The position numbers and the translations under genes were made by a program. A stretch of DNA of 39,431 nt, from contig SFHU01000011.1 of NCBI GenBank assembly GCA_004555535.1, forward strand, positions 1-39,431. The letters run 5' to 3'. Below, piece by piece: positions 23,869-31,809 of the stretch. The first letter of the stretch is position 1. Each line of letters begins with the position of its first letter. Source of the DNA: Clostridiales bacterium (GTDB lineage Bacteria; Bacillota; Clostridia; Christensenellales; Aristaeellaceae). The notes below the pieces were generated by a model. It made no database searches, was not told the DNA's origin, and saw nothing but the letters and a program-made list of their open reading frames with translations.

Positions 23869-23910
23869 AGGCGCTGCGGCAGGAATCCCCTGCGGCAGCG
23901 CCTGGTTTTT
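23869..23910 (+). terminator. Terminator after the lipoprotein gene
   Basis: A 15-base arm beginning AGGCGCTGC pairs with its complement ending GCAGCGCCT (one mismatch), followed by GG and five T. It also stands between convergent genes. Confidence 0.9.
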
Positions 23911-23926
23911 CTGCTGCAAAGCCGCC

Positions 23927-25264
23927 TCAAGCCTGGACGACCGACACGGTTTCAATCCCGCAGCGGCAAAACACCTCAATCGCCTCCCGCGTGATGACCT
24001 CGCCCGAGACGGCGACGGGAATCGCCGGCGGGCAGGCGACGGTCGGCGCGCCGCAGATGCGCCCCAGCGCGTCCTGCGCGGGAAGCAGCTCCTGCGGGGC
24101 GAGCAGCGCCCGGCGGATGGAGCAGGCGCGCGGGGCGCGCACGACGGGCAGCGGCACGCGATCGCGCGGCTTGCCCGCCTCGCCCGCGGCGAACAGCACG
24201 CGGTCAAAATCGGCCTCGTCGTTTTCCGGCGTCGCCATGAGGACGAGCGCGTCCTCGTCGGCGTATTCGCATTCGACGCCGCCTGCGCGCAGCCTCTTCG
24301 CGAGCTGCGTGCCCGTCAGGCCGCCGGAGGCCGCGTCGAGCGTCACGCGGAGCGGGTCGGAGGGCAGCGTCCGCCAGCCCAGATCGCGCAAAGCGGCGCG
24401 CAGCGCGTCAAGCCGCGCGGCCGTCTCAGCGATGCGCCGGGGATAATCCCCCGCGAGCGCGGCGTTGCAAAGATCGAGCGAGGCCAGCGTCAGATAGGAC
24501 GGGCTGGTCGAGCCGAAGAGCGCCATCGCCTGCTTGGCCTGCTGCGCCATGACGGCGGGCGCGCGGCGCGCGATGTGCAGATAGGCGCCGCCGGTCAGCA
24601 CGGGGAGCGTCTTGTGCGCTGAATCGCAGCAGATGTCCGCGCCCAGGTCGAGCGGATGGCGCGAGGGGGAGAGGAAGCGCAGATAGGCGCCATGCGCGTT
24701 GTCGACGGCCAGCAGCGTGCCGTGCGCGTGGCAGACCTGCGCCAGCGCGGCGAGACCGGCCTCGTTGCCCAGGTAATCCGGGCTGGTGACATAGACAGCG
24801 GCAGGCGGCTCAGGCATCGCGCCCAGCGCGCGCGCCAGCGCATCCGGCGTGATGGGGCAGGAGCACAGCGAAGCGCTGCCCGCCTCGGGCCAGAGCCACT
24901 GCACGTCGATATCCAGCAGCGCTGCTGCATAGACAAAGGCCTTGTGCACGTTGCGCGCGGCAAGCACGACGGCCCGGCCGCTTTGCGAGCGGACGAGCAG
25001 GCAGAGCTGCAGCATCGCGCGGATGCACTGGCTCGAGCCCTCCGTGCTGTACACGGTGCGCTGGCTGGAAAAGAGGGAGGCGGCATTCGCCTCGCTCTGC
25101 GCGAGGATGCCGTCCGCCTCGTAGAGCGCGTCCGCCCCGGCGACCTCCGTGATGTCAAAGGCTTCGCAACCCAATGATGCCCGGCCTTTGTGACCGGGCA
25201 TGTGCAGCCGCGCCGTGCCGGAGGCGGCGTAGCGCCTCACGAAATCCGCGACGGGCGTGTTCAT
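23927..25264 (-). CDS. Orn/Lys/Arg decarboxylase-like PLP enzyme
   Basis: A 445-residue fold-type I PLP enzyme of the ornithine/lysine/arginine decarboxylase class. HMPGHKG near residue 21 and AGADALYEADGIL are family hallmarks, and CDSAHKTLPVLTGGAYLH contains the likely PLP lysine, Lys218. The C-terminal domain is short, as in the Gram-positive YaaO-like members, so it lacks the wing domain of inducible enterobacterial enzymes. The start is ATG at 25264, which overlaps the stop of the SCIFF maturase gene as ATGA, implying translational coupling. Substrate choice among Lys, Orn and Arg is not readable from sequence. A polyamine role is the default; a link to the peptide pathway is speculation. 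Confidence 0.82.
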   Translation of the reverse strand: MNTPVADFVRRYAASGTARLHMPGHKGRASLGCEAFDITEVAGADALYEADGILAQSEANAASLFSSQRTVYSTEGSSQCIRAMLQLCLLVRSQSGRAVVLAARNVHKAFVYAAALLDIDVQWLWPEAGSASLCSCPITPDALARALGAMPEPPAAVYVTSPDYLGNEAGLAALAQVCHAHGTLLAVDNAHGAYLRFLSPSRHPLDLGADICCDSAHKTLPVLTGGAYLHIARRAPAVMAQQAKQAMALFGSTSPSYLTLASLDLCNAALAGDYPRRIAETAARLDALRAALRDLGWRTLPSDPLRVTLDAASGGLTGTQLAKRLRAGGVECEYADEDALVLMATPENDEADFDRVLFAAGEAGKPRDRVPLPVVRAPRACSIRRALLAPQELLPAQDALGRICGAPTVACPPAIPVAVSGEVITREAIEVFCRCGIETVSVVQA

Positions 25265-26652
25265 TTCGTCTGCTCCTTCATGGCGTCCTCGGCGACCTTG
25301 ATCATGATCGCACATTCAATGCGCTTGCGGAAGAGCTCGCAGCCCGGCTCGTAGACGCCGCGGATGGAGCCCGTCGCATGGTAGGCGTTGGCCGCGCAAC
25401 CGCCGGAGCAGTAGAGCTTCGCCCAGCAGTCCTTGCATTCCGGGCGGGCATAGGCGTTGCAGGCGCGGAATTCCTCGCGCAGGGCGGTGTTGGTGACGCC
25501 GTCCCAGATGTTGCCGAGCTTGTAGGCCTCCTCGCCGACAAACTGATGGCAGGGATAGAGGTCGCCCCAGGGCGTCACGGCCATGTATTCGGTGCCGGAG
25601 CCACAGCCCGAGATGCGCTTGTAGATGCAGGGGCCGCCGGTCAGGTCGATCATGTAATGGTAGAACGTGAAGGGCCTGCCCTCCTGCTCGCGGCGCAGCA
25701 TCTCTTTGGCGAGCAGCTCGTACTGGCCCTTGACGGTCTCGATGTCCTCCGGCGTCAGCGCGGCGGGATCGGCGGGGTCGCAGACGACAGGCTCCATGCT
25801 CAGCTCGGTGAAGCCCATGTCCGCCATGTGGAAGATGTCGTTGGTGAAGTCCGTGTTGGCGTGGGTGAACGTGCCGCGCATGTAGTAGTTCTTGCCACCG
25901 CGCGCCGCAACGAGCTGCTTGAATTTGGGCACGATGCGGTCATAGCTGCCGTTGCCGGCGTAGTCGACGCGCAGGCGGTCGTGCACCTCCTTGCGCCCAT
26001 CGAGGCTGAGCACGACGTTGCTCATCTCGCGGTTGGCAAAGTCGATCACGTCGTCGTCGATCAGCATGCCGTTGGTCGTGAGCGTGAAGCGGAAGTGCTT
26101 GTGATGCGCCTCCTCCTGCGTGCGGGCATACTGGACGAGCTGCTTGACGACATCCCAGTTCATCAGCGGCTCGCCGCCGAAGAAGTCGACCTCGAGGTTG
26201 CGCCGCGTGCCGGAATGCTCGATCAGGAAGTCGAGCGCGCGCTTGCCGACCTCAAAGCTCATCAGCGCGCGGTCGCCGTGATACTTGCCCTGGCTGGCGA
26301 AGCAGTAGGCGCAGTTGAGGTTGCAGGTGTGCGCGACGTGCAGGCAGAGCGCCTTGACGACGTCGCCGGAGCGCTCCTTGAGCGTGCCAGCCATCGGCGC
26401 GAACGTGTCCGGCGTGAAGAGCTTGCCCATCTCCTTGAGGCGCGCGACGTCGCCGATGCAGGCGCGCAGGTCCTCCTCGGTCACATCCGGGCGGTCGCCG
26501 TATTTGTCAAGCATCTGCCGGACGATTTCGTCCTCCGGCGTCGTTTCAAACAGCGCGATGATGTCGTAGGCGACCTCGTCCACGGAATGCACCGAGCCGG
26601 AGCAGGTGTCCAGCACGATGTTGTAGCCGCCAAGCTGATATTGATGAACCAT
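25261..26652 (-). CDS. scfB: Radical SAM SCIFF peptide maturase (SPASM domain)
   Basis: A 463-residue radical SAM enzyme. CxxxCxxC is seen as CNLNCAYC with Cys110, Cys114 and Cys117, which binds the SAM-cleaving 4Fe-4S cluster. An N-terminal peptide-recognition-like region (about 1-95) precedes it. The C-terminal SPASM region has CGSGTEYMAVTPWGDLYPCH and CKDCWAKLYCSGGC for auxiliary clusters. ScfB enzymes join a cysteine sulfur to another residue of the SCIFF precursor to form a thioether. The precursor gene lies 147 bases upstream on the same strand. GGAGG precedes the ATG. Its stop overlaps the next gene by ATGA. Confidence 0.95.
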   Translation of the reverse strand: MVHQYQLGGYNIVLDTCSGSVHSVDEVAYDIIALFETTPEDEIVRQMLDKYGDRPDVTEEDLRACIGDVARLKEMGKLFTPDTFAPMAGTLKERSGDVVKALCLHVAHTCNLNCAYCFASQGKYHGDRALMSFEVGKRALDFLIEHSGTRRNLEVDFFGGEPLMNWDVVKQLVQYARTQEEAHHKHFRFTLTTNGMLIDDDVIDFANREMSNVVLSLDGRKEVHDRLRVDYAGNGSYDRIVPKFKQLVAARGGKNYYMRGTFTHANTDFTNDIFHMADMGFTELSMEPVVCDPADPAALTPEDIETVKGQYELLAKEMLRREQEGRPFTFYHYMIDLTGGPCIYKRISGCGSGTEYMAVTPWGDLYPCHQFVGEEAYKLGNIWDGVTNTALREEFRACNAYARPECKDCWAKLYCSGGCAANAYHATGSIRGVYEPGCELFRKRIECAIMIKVAEDAMKEQTK

Positions 26653-26701
26653 AGTACCTCCAGACCGGCGATGCGCCGGGGATGATTGAGATGAAGGGCA
26701 T

Positions 26702-26725
26702 AAAAAGTGCCGCCCGCGGGCGGCA
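26702..26725 (-). terminator. Terminator between SCIFF precursor and maturase
   Basis: An 18-base palindrome TGCCGCCC-GC-GGGCGGCA (26708-26725) is followed on the minus strand by CTTTTT. Partial termination would make the precursor mRNA more abundant than the maturase mRNA. Confidence 0.8.
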
Positions 26726-26799
26726 GCTTTTTGCTTTTGAAAGTTCCGCAGGCCCGCAGGGCCGGCCGGAGGGCTTTCGGGATGTCGTCAGAACGCCGC

Positions 26800-26946
26800 T
26801 TACTTGTCGGCGTTCTCGCACTGCTGATTGGCCACGCCGCAGCTGGTCTTGCAGGCAGACTGGCAGGAGGTCTGGCACTCGCCGCAGCCGCCGTTCTTCG
26901 CGCTCTCGCACATGTTGCGGGTCTCGAGCGTCTTGATTCTTTCCAT
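26800..26946 (-). CDS. scfA: SCIFF ranthipeptide precursor, seven-cysteine variant
   Basis: A 48-residue peptide. It has the conserved SCIFF layout: leader MERIKTLETRN and core GCGECQTSCQSACKTSC, then VANQQCENADK. The cysteines are 13, 21, 24, 28, 32, 36 and 43. The name SCIFF means six cysteines in forty-five, so Cys13 is extra. After Cys36 the usual Thr (as in the family string TSCT) is Gly37. In the studied Clostridium thermocellum member the thioether joins Cys32 to Thr37, so the acceptor is missing here. The start at 26946 is chosen over the longer frame because it restores the family N-terminus and has GGGAGA upstream. Its own promoter lies at 27026. Confidence 0.93.
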   Translation of the reverse strand: MERIKTLETRNMCESAKNGGCGECQTSCQSACKTSCGVANQQCENADK

Positions 26947-27025
26947 AACCCTATCTCCCATTCTAGTCAGATTGGATCTCTGCCCGGAGCGCGGCAAGCG
27001 CACACAGGCCCGATAATCAAGAAGA

Positions 27026-27054
27026 AGTATAGCACAGGCCTATCCGCAAGTCAA
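27026..27054 (-). promoter_or_regulatory. Promoter of the SCIFF operon
   Basis: On the minus strand, TTGACT (27054-27049), a 17-base spacer and TATACT (27031-27026), leaving a leader of about 73 bases. It lies between the histidine kinase stop and the precursor, where no terminator for the kinase is seen. Confidence 0.85.
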
Positions 27055-27079
27055 GCGATACGGGGCGAAAAGGGTGGGA

Positions 27080-28945
27080 TCAGTCCCGGACAATGTGGAG
27101 CGTGAAATGGAAGGCGGAGCCCTTGCCCGGCTCGCTCTCCACGGTCATCTCCTCGCCGAGCTGCTTCATGATCTCGTAGGCGATGGCCAGACCCAGGCCG
27201 GTGCCCTTGCTGTGGTGCGCCTTGTCGACCTTGTAGAAGCGGTCAAAGACGTGCGGCAGATCCTCCGGCCCGATGCCGATGCCCGTGTCGCGGACGGTCA
27301 CCAGGACGACCTCGTCCCGGATGGCTGCGTTCAGCGTGACCGTGCCGCCCTCGGGCGTGTACTTGAAGGCGTTGTCCAGCAGCGCGACGAGCACCTGCTG
27401 CGTCCTGTCCGGGTTGCCCAGCACGTCGGGCAGCGCGTCCTGAACGTCGTAGACGAAGGTCTGCTGGTAGTCCTCCGCGTAGGCGGAGTAGGTGTCGCGG
27501 ACGGCCTCGAGCACGCCGCGCGGATTGAAGACGCTGCGCTCGAGGGAGGCCGTGCCGCTCTGCAGGCGCGAGAGCTCGAGCATGTCGCTGACCAGGCGGG
27601 ACAGGCGCATGGTCTCGCGCAGGACGATGTTGTAGGTCTGCTGGCGCTGCTCCTCGGTCTTGATGAGGCCGTCGCGCAGCGGCTCCATCAGCGCGCGCAT
27701 CGCCGTCAGCGGCGTGCGCAGCTCGTGGGAGACGTTGGCGACGTAGTCGCGGCGCGTCTGCTCCAGGCGCTCGGCGCTGGTGACGTCGGAGACGATGCCG
27801 ACGCAGCCGGTGATCTGCCCCTGCGCGTTTGATAGCGGCGAGAGCGAGATGGAAAGCGCCGTGCCGCCCTGCCAGATGGTGCGCCGCAGGCTCTGGCCGC
27901 TTTCAAGCGCCTCGTCAAACATGGAGAAGACGTCCGGCGCGGCGGCGCGCACGTCCTGCTGCGCGCTGTCCAGGCCGAGCAGCTCATGCACGGCGGGGTT
28001 GAGCAGCGTGGTCGCGCCCTGCGCGTCGACGGCGATGATGCCCTCGGAGAGGCCGTTGATCAGGCTTTGCAGGCGGTTTCGCTCCATTTGCAGGGAGGAG
28101 ATCGTCGCGCCCAGCTCCGAAGAGAGGAAGTTGAGGGCGCGGCCCAGCTCGCCGAATTCGTCGGGGCGCTGGTCGTCCGCGCGCACGGTCAGGTCGCCGC
28201 CGGCCATTGTCAGCGCGACGGAGCGCATCCGCGCCAGCGGGCGGGAGAGCCGCGAGGCGAAGAAGAGCACGATGGGCAGCAGCAGCAGCGCGACCAGCAG
28301 CAGCGAAAACGTGATCGCGTTGGAGAGCGCCTGCATGCCGCTCATGACCTCGGTCATGGTCTGCGCCATGAAGACCGCGCCGACCACCTCGCCAAAGAGC
28401 GCGATGGGCACGGCGACGGCGACGATGCTGCCGCTGATGACCTCCTCGGAGGAGGCGCTGTCCTCCTCCGAGCCGGCGATGCTGTCCAGCACGCCGGAGG
28501 CGGAGGGGCTTTTGTCCGACGTGTCCGACGGCGGGTTGAGATCCTCCGGCGGGCCGATGTGCGTGGCGATCTCGCCGGAGAGCACGGCGGGCAGCATGGA
28601 CTGCGCCAGCGCGGTCGGCAGGCGGCCGACGCGTCGTCCCGAGGCCTGCTGCGTGCGGATGAGCGTATCGCCCTGCGCGTCGACGACCCAGACGGTCGCC
28701 TCCCATTGCGAGGTGCTCCGTCCGATCAGCGGGACGAGAAAGGCCGTGGAGATCTCGCCGCGCAGCGTGCTTTCGATGTAGCCGGCGATGATCTGCCCCT
28801 TGGGGATCAGGTCGTCGATCTTGTTCTGCGCGAAGAGGCGCGGGGAGAGCGTGTTGTAGATGACCATGATGAGCACGGCGAAGAGCAGCACCGCGCCATA
28901 GGCCAGCATCAGCGTGCGCCGCAGGAGCGTGCTGCGCGGCTTCAT
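27080..28945 (-). CDS. Sensor histidine kinase (HAMP-PAS-HisKA)
   Basis: A 621-residue membrane kinase. A first helix lies at about residues 10-32, with an extracellular sensor of about 155 residues carrying an unusual Ser/Glu-rich stretch (SEEDSASSEEV). A second helix (SLLLVALLLLPIVLFFASRL) follows, then HAMP, then PAS (about 280-385), then HisKA with the phospho-accepting His in ANVSHELRTPLTAMR, and a HATPase domain (N-box LLDNAFKYTPEGG, G-box DTGIGIG, then SKGTGLGLAIAYEIM). The architecture is that of PhoR/WalK-like kinases. It overlaps the response regulator by ATGA and forms a pair with it. The signal is unknown. Confidence 0.9.
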   Translation of the reverse strand: MKPRSTLLRRTLMLAYGAVLLFAVLIMVIYNTLSPRLFAQNKIDDLIPKGQIIAGYIESTLRGEISTAFLVPLIGRSTSQWEATVWVVDAQGDTLIRTQQASGRRVGRLPTALAQSMLPAVLSGEIATHIGPPEDLNPPSDTSDKSPSASGVLDSIAGSEEDSASSEEVISGSIVAVAVPIALFGEVVGAVFMAQTMTEVMSGMQALSNAITFSLLLVALLLLPIVLFFASRLSRPLARMRSVALTMAGGDLTVRADDQRPDEFGELGRALNFLSSELGATISSLQMERNRLQSLINGLSEGIIAVDAQGATTLLNPAVHELLGLDSAQQDVRAAAPDVFSMFDEALESGQSLRRTIWQGGTALSISLSPLSNAQGQITGCVGIVSDVTSAERLEQTRRDYVANVSHELRTPLTAMRALMEPLRDGLIKTEEQRQQTYNIVLRETMRLSRLVSDMLELSRLQSGTASLERSVFNPRGVLEAVRDTYSAYAEDYQQTFVYDVQDALPDVLGNPDRTQQVLVALLDNAFKYTPEGGTVTLNAAIRDEVVLVTVRDTGIGIGPEDLPHVFDRFYKVDKAHHSKGTGLGLAIAYEIMKQLGEEMTVESEPGKGSAFHFTLHIVRD

Positions 28946-29652
28946 ATGTTCGCCTCGAATTTGTAGCCGACGCCGTAGACCGTGATGATGTCCCATGCCT
29001 TGCCCATCTCCTCACAGGCGAGCTTCTGGCGCAGGCGCTTGATGTGCGTGTCGACGGTGCGCGTGTCGCCGAAGAAGTCGTAGCCCCAGATGCGCGAGAG
29101 AATCTGCTCCCTGTCAAACACGCGGCCCGGATGGCTGGCCAGAAGGTAGAGCAGCTCGACCTCGCGCGGCGTGCAGGCGATGCTCTGCCCGGCGAGCTTG
29201 ACGCTGTAGCGCTCGGGCTGAATCTCGAGCGTGCCGTAGGTGAGCGTCGTCAGCTGCTCCTCGTGCGTCTCCTGCGAGGCGGAGGAGGTGCGCCGCAGCA
29301 CAGCCTTGATGCGCGAGACGACCTCGCGCGGGGAGAACGGCTTGACGATGTAGTCGTCCGCGCCCATCTCCAGGCCGAGGATGCGGTCGATCTCCTCGCC
29401 GCGGGCCGTGAGCATGATGATGGGCAGTTGGCTCTCGCGGCGGACGGTCTGGCAGACCTCCATGCCGGTCATGCCGGGCATCATCTGGTCCAGAAGCATG
29501 AGGTCATAATGCTCCTTATGAATCATCTCCAGCGCCTGCTTGCCGTCGTAAGCGGAGTCGTGGAGGAATTCCTCGTTGTCCAGGTACAGGGAAAGCGACT
29601 GATGGACGATGGCGTCGTCGTCGCAGATCAGAATGCGTGCGTTTTTGCTCAT
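28942..29652 (-). CDS. Response regulator, OmpR/PhoB family
   Basis: A 236-residue protein. The receiver domain (about 1-120) has Asp11-Asp13, the phosphoacceptor Asp55 in LMLLDQMMPG, the Thr of MLTAR and the Lys of DYIVKPFSP. The C-terminal winged helix (about 135-235) shows CTPREVELLYLLASHPGRVF and TVDTHIKRLRQKL. It is the first gene of the pair with the kinase and is translationally coupled to it. Targets are unknown; the SCIFF genes follow on the same strand. Confidence 0.94.
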   Translation of the reverse strand: MSKNARILICDDDAIVHQSLSLYLDNEEFLHDSAYDGKQALEMIHKEHYDLMLLDQMMPGMTGMEVCQTVRRESQLPIIMLTARGEEIDRILGLEMGADDYIVKPFSPREVVSRIKAVLRRTSSASQETHEEQLTTLTYGTLEIQPERYSVKLAGQSIACTPREVELLYLLASHPGRVFDREQILSRIWGYDFFGDTRTVDTHIKRLRQKLACEEMGKAWDIITVYGVGYKFEANI

Positions 29653-29702
29653 GCGCGTTCACCTCGATCGATCAGTATACCCGATGGCTGTGGCGGGATT
29701 GT

Positions 29703-29735
29703 GAAGAAAACCTGAAAGGATAGCGAAGATTCAGG
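29703..29735 (-). terminator. Weak terminator after the GH127-like gene
   Basis: On the minus strand CCTGAA and TTCAGG arms (29735-29730 and 29716-29711) are followed by TTTTCTTC. The stem is only six pairs and includes the stop codon region. Confidence 0.4.
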
Positions 29736-31587
29736 CCTGCGGCAGCGCGCTCAGGCGGATGGGCGTGCTGGCATAGGGCACCAGCTGCGCGGTGAAGGCC
29801 TCGCCCATGCCGCCCAGATCGATGGGCGGCTGGTCGCAGCTCGCCCCGCGCATGCCCCAGACGGGCAGGCGCACGGCCCGGGCCATCAGCGTCACGCCCT
29901 CGCCGGTCTCGCGCGCCTCGATGGGCTCGCCCGACAGCAGCGCGATGCCGAAGGGCTGCCCGGCCTGCATCGCCGTCAGGCCGTCGCGGTCCGTCTCCTG
30001 CGTGAAGTCCGGCGCGTAGGCAAAGCGCAGCGGCCCGCGCGCGATGCTCACGGCCTGATGGAACGTCGGCACGCGGCGCACGGTCATGGGCAGCGTCAGC
30101 AGAATTTCGTCGCCGTCGTGCCACTGGCGGTTGACCGTCAGGAAGGTACCGGCTTTCGCGGGAACGATTTCGCCCGCGATGGCGGCCGTCGCGCCCTCCG
30201 CCCAGGCGGGGATGCGCAGATGCAGCGGGAAGGCGGCGCTCTCGCCGACGCCCACGGTGATGCGGATGCTGCCGCTCACCGGGTAGCGGCTCTCGACGTG
30301 CAGCTGCACGGCCGCGCCGCCGAGGCGATAGCGCACGGAGCAGGGCGCGTAGCCCATCGCGCACAGGCCCTCGTCCCGGGAGAGCATCCACTGATGCTGG
30401 GCAAAGCGCGGCAGCGCGGCAAGCAGCGCGCACAGCGCGCGCCCGTCATGAAGGGAGAAGAGGTTCTCCGTCTCGCCGCACAGCGGGAAGCGCGCCTCTC
30501 GGCTCACGCGGGTCTGATTCGCCTGCTGCACGGGCTGGACGCTGCGGCCATCCGGCGCGAAGGCGGCCTCAATGGCGTTGTAGACGACGGTCTCCAGCGG
30601 GTCGGCGGCGAATTCCCCGCCCGGGCAGGAGAGCAGCGTCTCCAGCGACGCGGCCAGCTCGCAGGCGCTCAGCGCGCTGACGCCGCGGCTGGGATGCGCG
30701 CCCGCGAGCAGCGGGTCGGCGGTGATGCCGCCGCTGACGGCGCCGTGCGCCTTGCTCATGCGCGCAAAGCCGGCCTCCGCGGCGGAGAGCTGCTTGCCCG
30801 AGCCGGAGAGCACGCCGGCAAGCGCGCTCTGGCGCAGGCCCTCGCAGAGGTTCGCGCCGTCGGCCATGCGCAGCAAGTGGTGCGCGTAGCCCTCCTCGCC
30901 CTCGCTTTCAAGCGCGTCGAGCAGCTCCTGCGCGCTCATCGTGCGGGAGACGGGTGTGCGGTAGGGGAAGGCATGAAAGAGGGAGGAAAAGTCCGCGCCC
31001 TGGCTGGTCAGCATCGAGAGCACGGGGAGAATCGCCTTCTGCCCGGTGATGTTGTAGAGGAAGAGGCCAGCCTCCAGCGTGTCCGCGGTGTGCAGCGCGT
31101 CCTGCGCGGAAAGCGGCGAGGCGGCGAGCGCCCCCTTCAGGTATTTCATGTAGCGGAGCATGAAGGTGAGGATGCGCTTTTCGCCGCTCATCGAGTAGGC
31201 GGCCTCAAGCGCGCGCAGCATCCGGCCCCGGGCGGCAAAGCTCTCGCCCTCCGCGCCGAAGCTGCCGTCCTCGCGCTGCGCGTCGATGACGCGGGTGCAC
31301 AGGCGCATGCTGTCGCGGCGAAGCTCCTCGTCGCCCAGCAGCGCGGCGGTCAGCAGGGAGGCCTCCAGCGCGTCAGGGGCCGTCATGCCGCCGCCTTGCG
31401 TGCCGCCGAACCAGGCGCTCTGCCCGCCGGACTCGGGAAAGAGGGACGCACAGCGGGAGAGAAGCCCCGCGCGCAGGGAGACAAGGCGGTCAGAGAGCGC
31501 ACCGCGGGCGGCAATCGCGCCGGCAGGGAGCGGCGCAAAGCGCCCGGGCGCCAGCGGGGCGCGGAAAAAGAAGGTGCGGGTCAGCAT
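29731..31587 (-). CDS. Divergent GH127-like (beta-L-arabinofuranosidase family) protein
   Basis: A 618-residue cytoplasmic protein without a signal peptide. Its architecture resembles GH127/DUF1680 enzymes: an alpha-helical toroid (about 60-410) and C-terminal beta domains (about 420-618, with FPLHLRIPAWAEGA and HDGDEILLTLPMTVRRV typical of the family). Known GH127 enzymes use a catalytic cysteine beside a zinc held by further cysteines, usually in a CCP-type segment. Here the equivalent region reads FPLCGETENLF with a single Cys and no CCP. Activity may be altered or lost. GGAGG precedes the ATG and a good promoter lies upstream. It is divergent to the branching-enzyme gene. Confidence 0.65.
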   Translation of the reverse strand: MLTRTFFFRAPLAPGRFAPLPAGAIAARGALSDRLVSLRAGLLSRCASLFPESGGQSAWFGGTQGGGMTAPDALEASLLTAALLGDEELRRDSMRLCTRVIDAQREDGSFGAEGESFAARGRMLRALEAAYSMSGEKRILTFMLRYMKYLKGALAASPLSAQDALHTADTLEAGLFLYNITGQKAILPVLSMLTSQGADFSSLFHAFPYRTPVSRTMSAQELLDALESEGEEGYAHHLLRMADGANLCEGLRQSALAGVLSGSGKQLSAAEAGFARMSKAHGAVSGGITADPLLAGAHPSRGVSALSACELAASLETLLSCPGGEFAADPLETVVYNAIEAAFAPDGRSVQPVQQANQTRVSREARFPLCGETENLFSLHDGRALCALLAALPRFAQHQWMLSRDEGLCAMGYAPCSVRYRLGGAAVQLHVESRYPVSGSIRITVGVGESAAFPLHLRIPAWAEGATAAIAGEIVPAKAGTFLTVNRQWHDGDEILLTLPMTVRRVPTFHQAVSIARGPLRFAYAPDFTQETDRDGLTAMQAGQPFGIALLSGEPIEARETGEGVTLMARAVRLPVWGMRGASCDQPPIDLGGMGEAFTAQLVPYASTPIRLSALPQA

Positions 31588-31688
31588 GGCTGGTTCCTCC
31601 TGAATATCGTTGTCAAGGGATGCGAAAGGCGCAGACGGAGCGGATCCGGCGGCACTTTTCTCCGGCAGGGGCCGGGAAAGACAGTATC

Positions 31689-31717
31689 AGTTTACAACCT
31701 TTGGGGCCGGGCGTCAA
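31689..31717 (-). promoter_or_regulatory. Promoter of the GH127-like gene
   Basis: On the minus strand, TTGACG (31717-31712), a 17-base spacer and TAAACT (31694-31689). A leader of about 95 bases follows. Confidence 0.75.
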
Positions 31718-31733
31718 CCATTCTTGGCTTTGA

Positions 31734-31775
31734 TTCAACGAAAGTGTTGAAAACACGGGAAAAATAGAGTACAAT
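31734..31775 (+). promoter_or_regulatory. Promoter of the branching-enzyme gene with overlapping inverted repeat
   Basis: TTGAAA (31747-31752), a 17-base spacer and TACAAT (31770-31775). TTCAAC and GTTGAA (31734-31739 and 31746-31751, 6-base gap) form an inverted repeat over the -35, a candidate operator. Confidence 0.7.
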
Positions 31776-31809
31776 TATACAAAAGAAAATCGCTGGGAGG
31801 CCTCTTTTT

